A DNA stretch of 64,000 nt from Acanthacorydalis orientalis. Taxonomy: Eukaryota; Arthropoda; Insecta; Megaloptera; Corydalidae. The translations under genes were made by a program, and so were the position numbers. Shown one piece after another: positions 63,701 to 64,000 of the stretch; position 1 is the stretch's first letter, and each line of letters opens with the position of its first letter. The DNA lies in contig CM068313.1 in the NCBI GenBank assembly GCA_034766995.1, positions 34,292,496-34,356,495 on the forward strand, written 5' to 3'. The notes under the pieces were generated by a model. The model did no database searches and was not told the origin of the DNA. It saw only the letters and a list, made by a program, of their open reading frames with translations.

Positions 63701-64000
63701 ATGTCGCAAAAATTATTTATTGAAGAAGAGATCGAAATTAATAAATGCCATCGAGAGTACAGCTGAACGTTGTGAATGGAAAGAATTTAGTGGAAAGCAA
63801 AAATCATTTTCATATACTGGAACAGGTGGCTTACTCAAGGAACTACTTGATACTATTACTCTATATGGGGAGTGTTTTCCTTGTTCATTCACGACGAAGT
63901 AATAAATCCCCTTTTATTTGAAATAAACAGGCATGCAGGGCAGAAGAGAAATAAGTCCAAACTAACTGCAAATGCACCACTGCATCAATGGACCCAACTA
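63701..64000 (+). pseudogene. piggyBac-like transposase, N-terminal fragment, frameshifted and cut by the window end
   Basis: Three successive frames give one plausible protein. From 63701 it reads MSQKLFIEEEIEINKCHREY then a stop. The next frame (about 63747-63871) reads ESTAERCEWKEFSGKQKSF and SYTGTGGLLKELLDTIT. The third frame (63872-64000) reads VFSLFIHDEVINPLLFEINR, then HAGQKRNKSKLTANAPLHQW. An acidic start, an F-x-Y-x-G-x-x-GL stretch, the F-x-LF-x-x-x-x-x-x-x-x-x-x-E-x-NRHA segment and a following H-x-W are typical of the region before the catalytic core of piggyBac transposases. The catalytic aspartates would lie beyond the window. At least two frameshifts are needed, so this copy is probably not active. 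No TTAA-flanked terminal repeat was found upstream. A perfect 14-bp inverted repeat lies just before it (63647-63680). Confidence 0.6.

Overview
This window reads as AT-rich animal nuclear DNA, most likely from an insect; a hymenopteran is plausible but not provable here. The grounds are very low GC, long (TA)n tracts roughly every kilobase, GT-AG introns, and remnants of mariner, piggyBac, pogo-like, hAT-like and Helitron-like transposons. No prokaryotic gene organisation, rRNA, tRNA or CRISPR was seen. All family assignments come from reading motifs by eye; no database was searched.

Positions 1 to about 59,300 hold no protein-coding gene I can support. This stretch is a gene desert or the interior of a very large intron. 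It consists of (a) AT-rich filler, (b) simple repeats, mostly (TA)n, often joined to (GA)n, (CT)n, (CA)n or (TG)n, with the largest block at 36990-37307, (c) about 25 short GC-richer islets of 120-700 bp without a convincing reading frame, which look like candidate regulatory elements or unrecognised non-coding exons, and (d) transposon relics. The relics include three internally deleted mariner copies (17388-17942 minus, 45823-46384 plus, 54969-55532 plus), a palindromic MITE family at 11239, 11990 and 33350, a piggyBac-type MITE with TTAA target duplications nested inside the third palindromic copy, pogo-like MITEs at 31081 and about 58600, a second foldback family at 21228, 23120 and 27815, a Helitron-like 3' end near 9994, hAT-like ends near 51043 and 61110, and a decayed unrecognised reading frame at 41478-41927. 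A 133-bp tandem repeat (25768-26165) and two local duplications (43921-44265, 52310-52882) are also present.

Positions 59,301-63,035 carry the only supported genes: two small three-exon genes in head-to-tail tandem on the plus strand. Each encodes a predicted protein of about 145-150 residues resembling the DUF4485 domain known from the N-terminus of the centrosomal protein CEP112. They share exon layout (tiny first exon, middle exon of 172 or 182 nt, last exon of 250 or 241 nt) and look like an old tandem duplication. The last 300 bp (63,701-64,000) contain a frameshifted N-terminal part of a piggyBac-like transposase that runs off the window.
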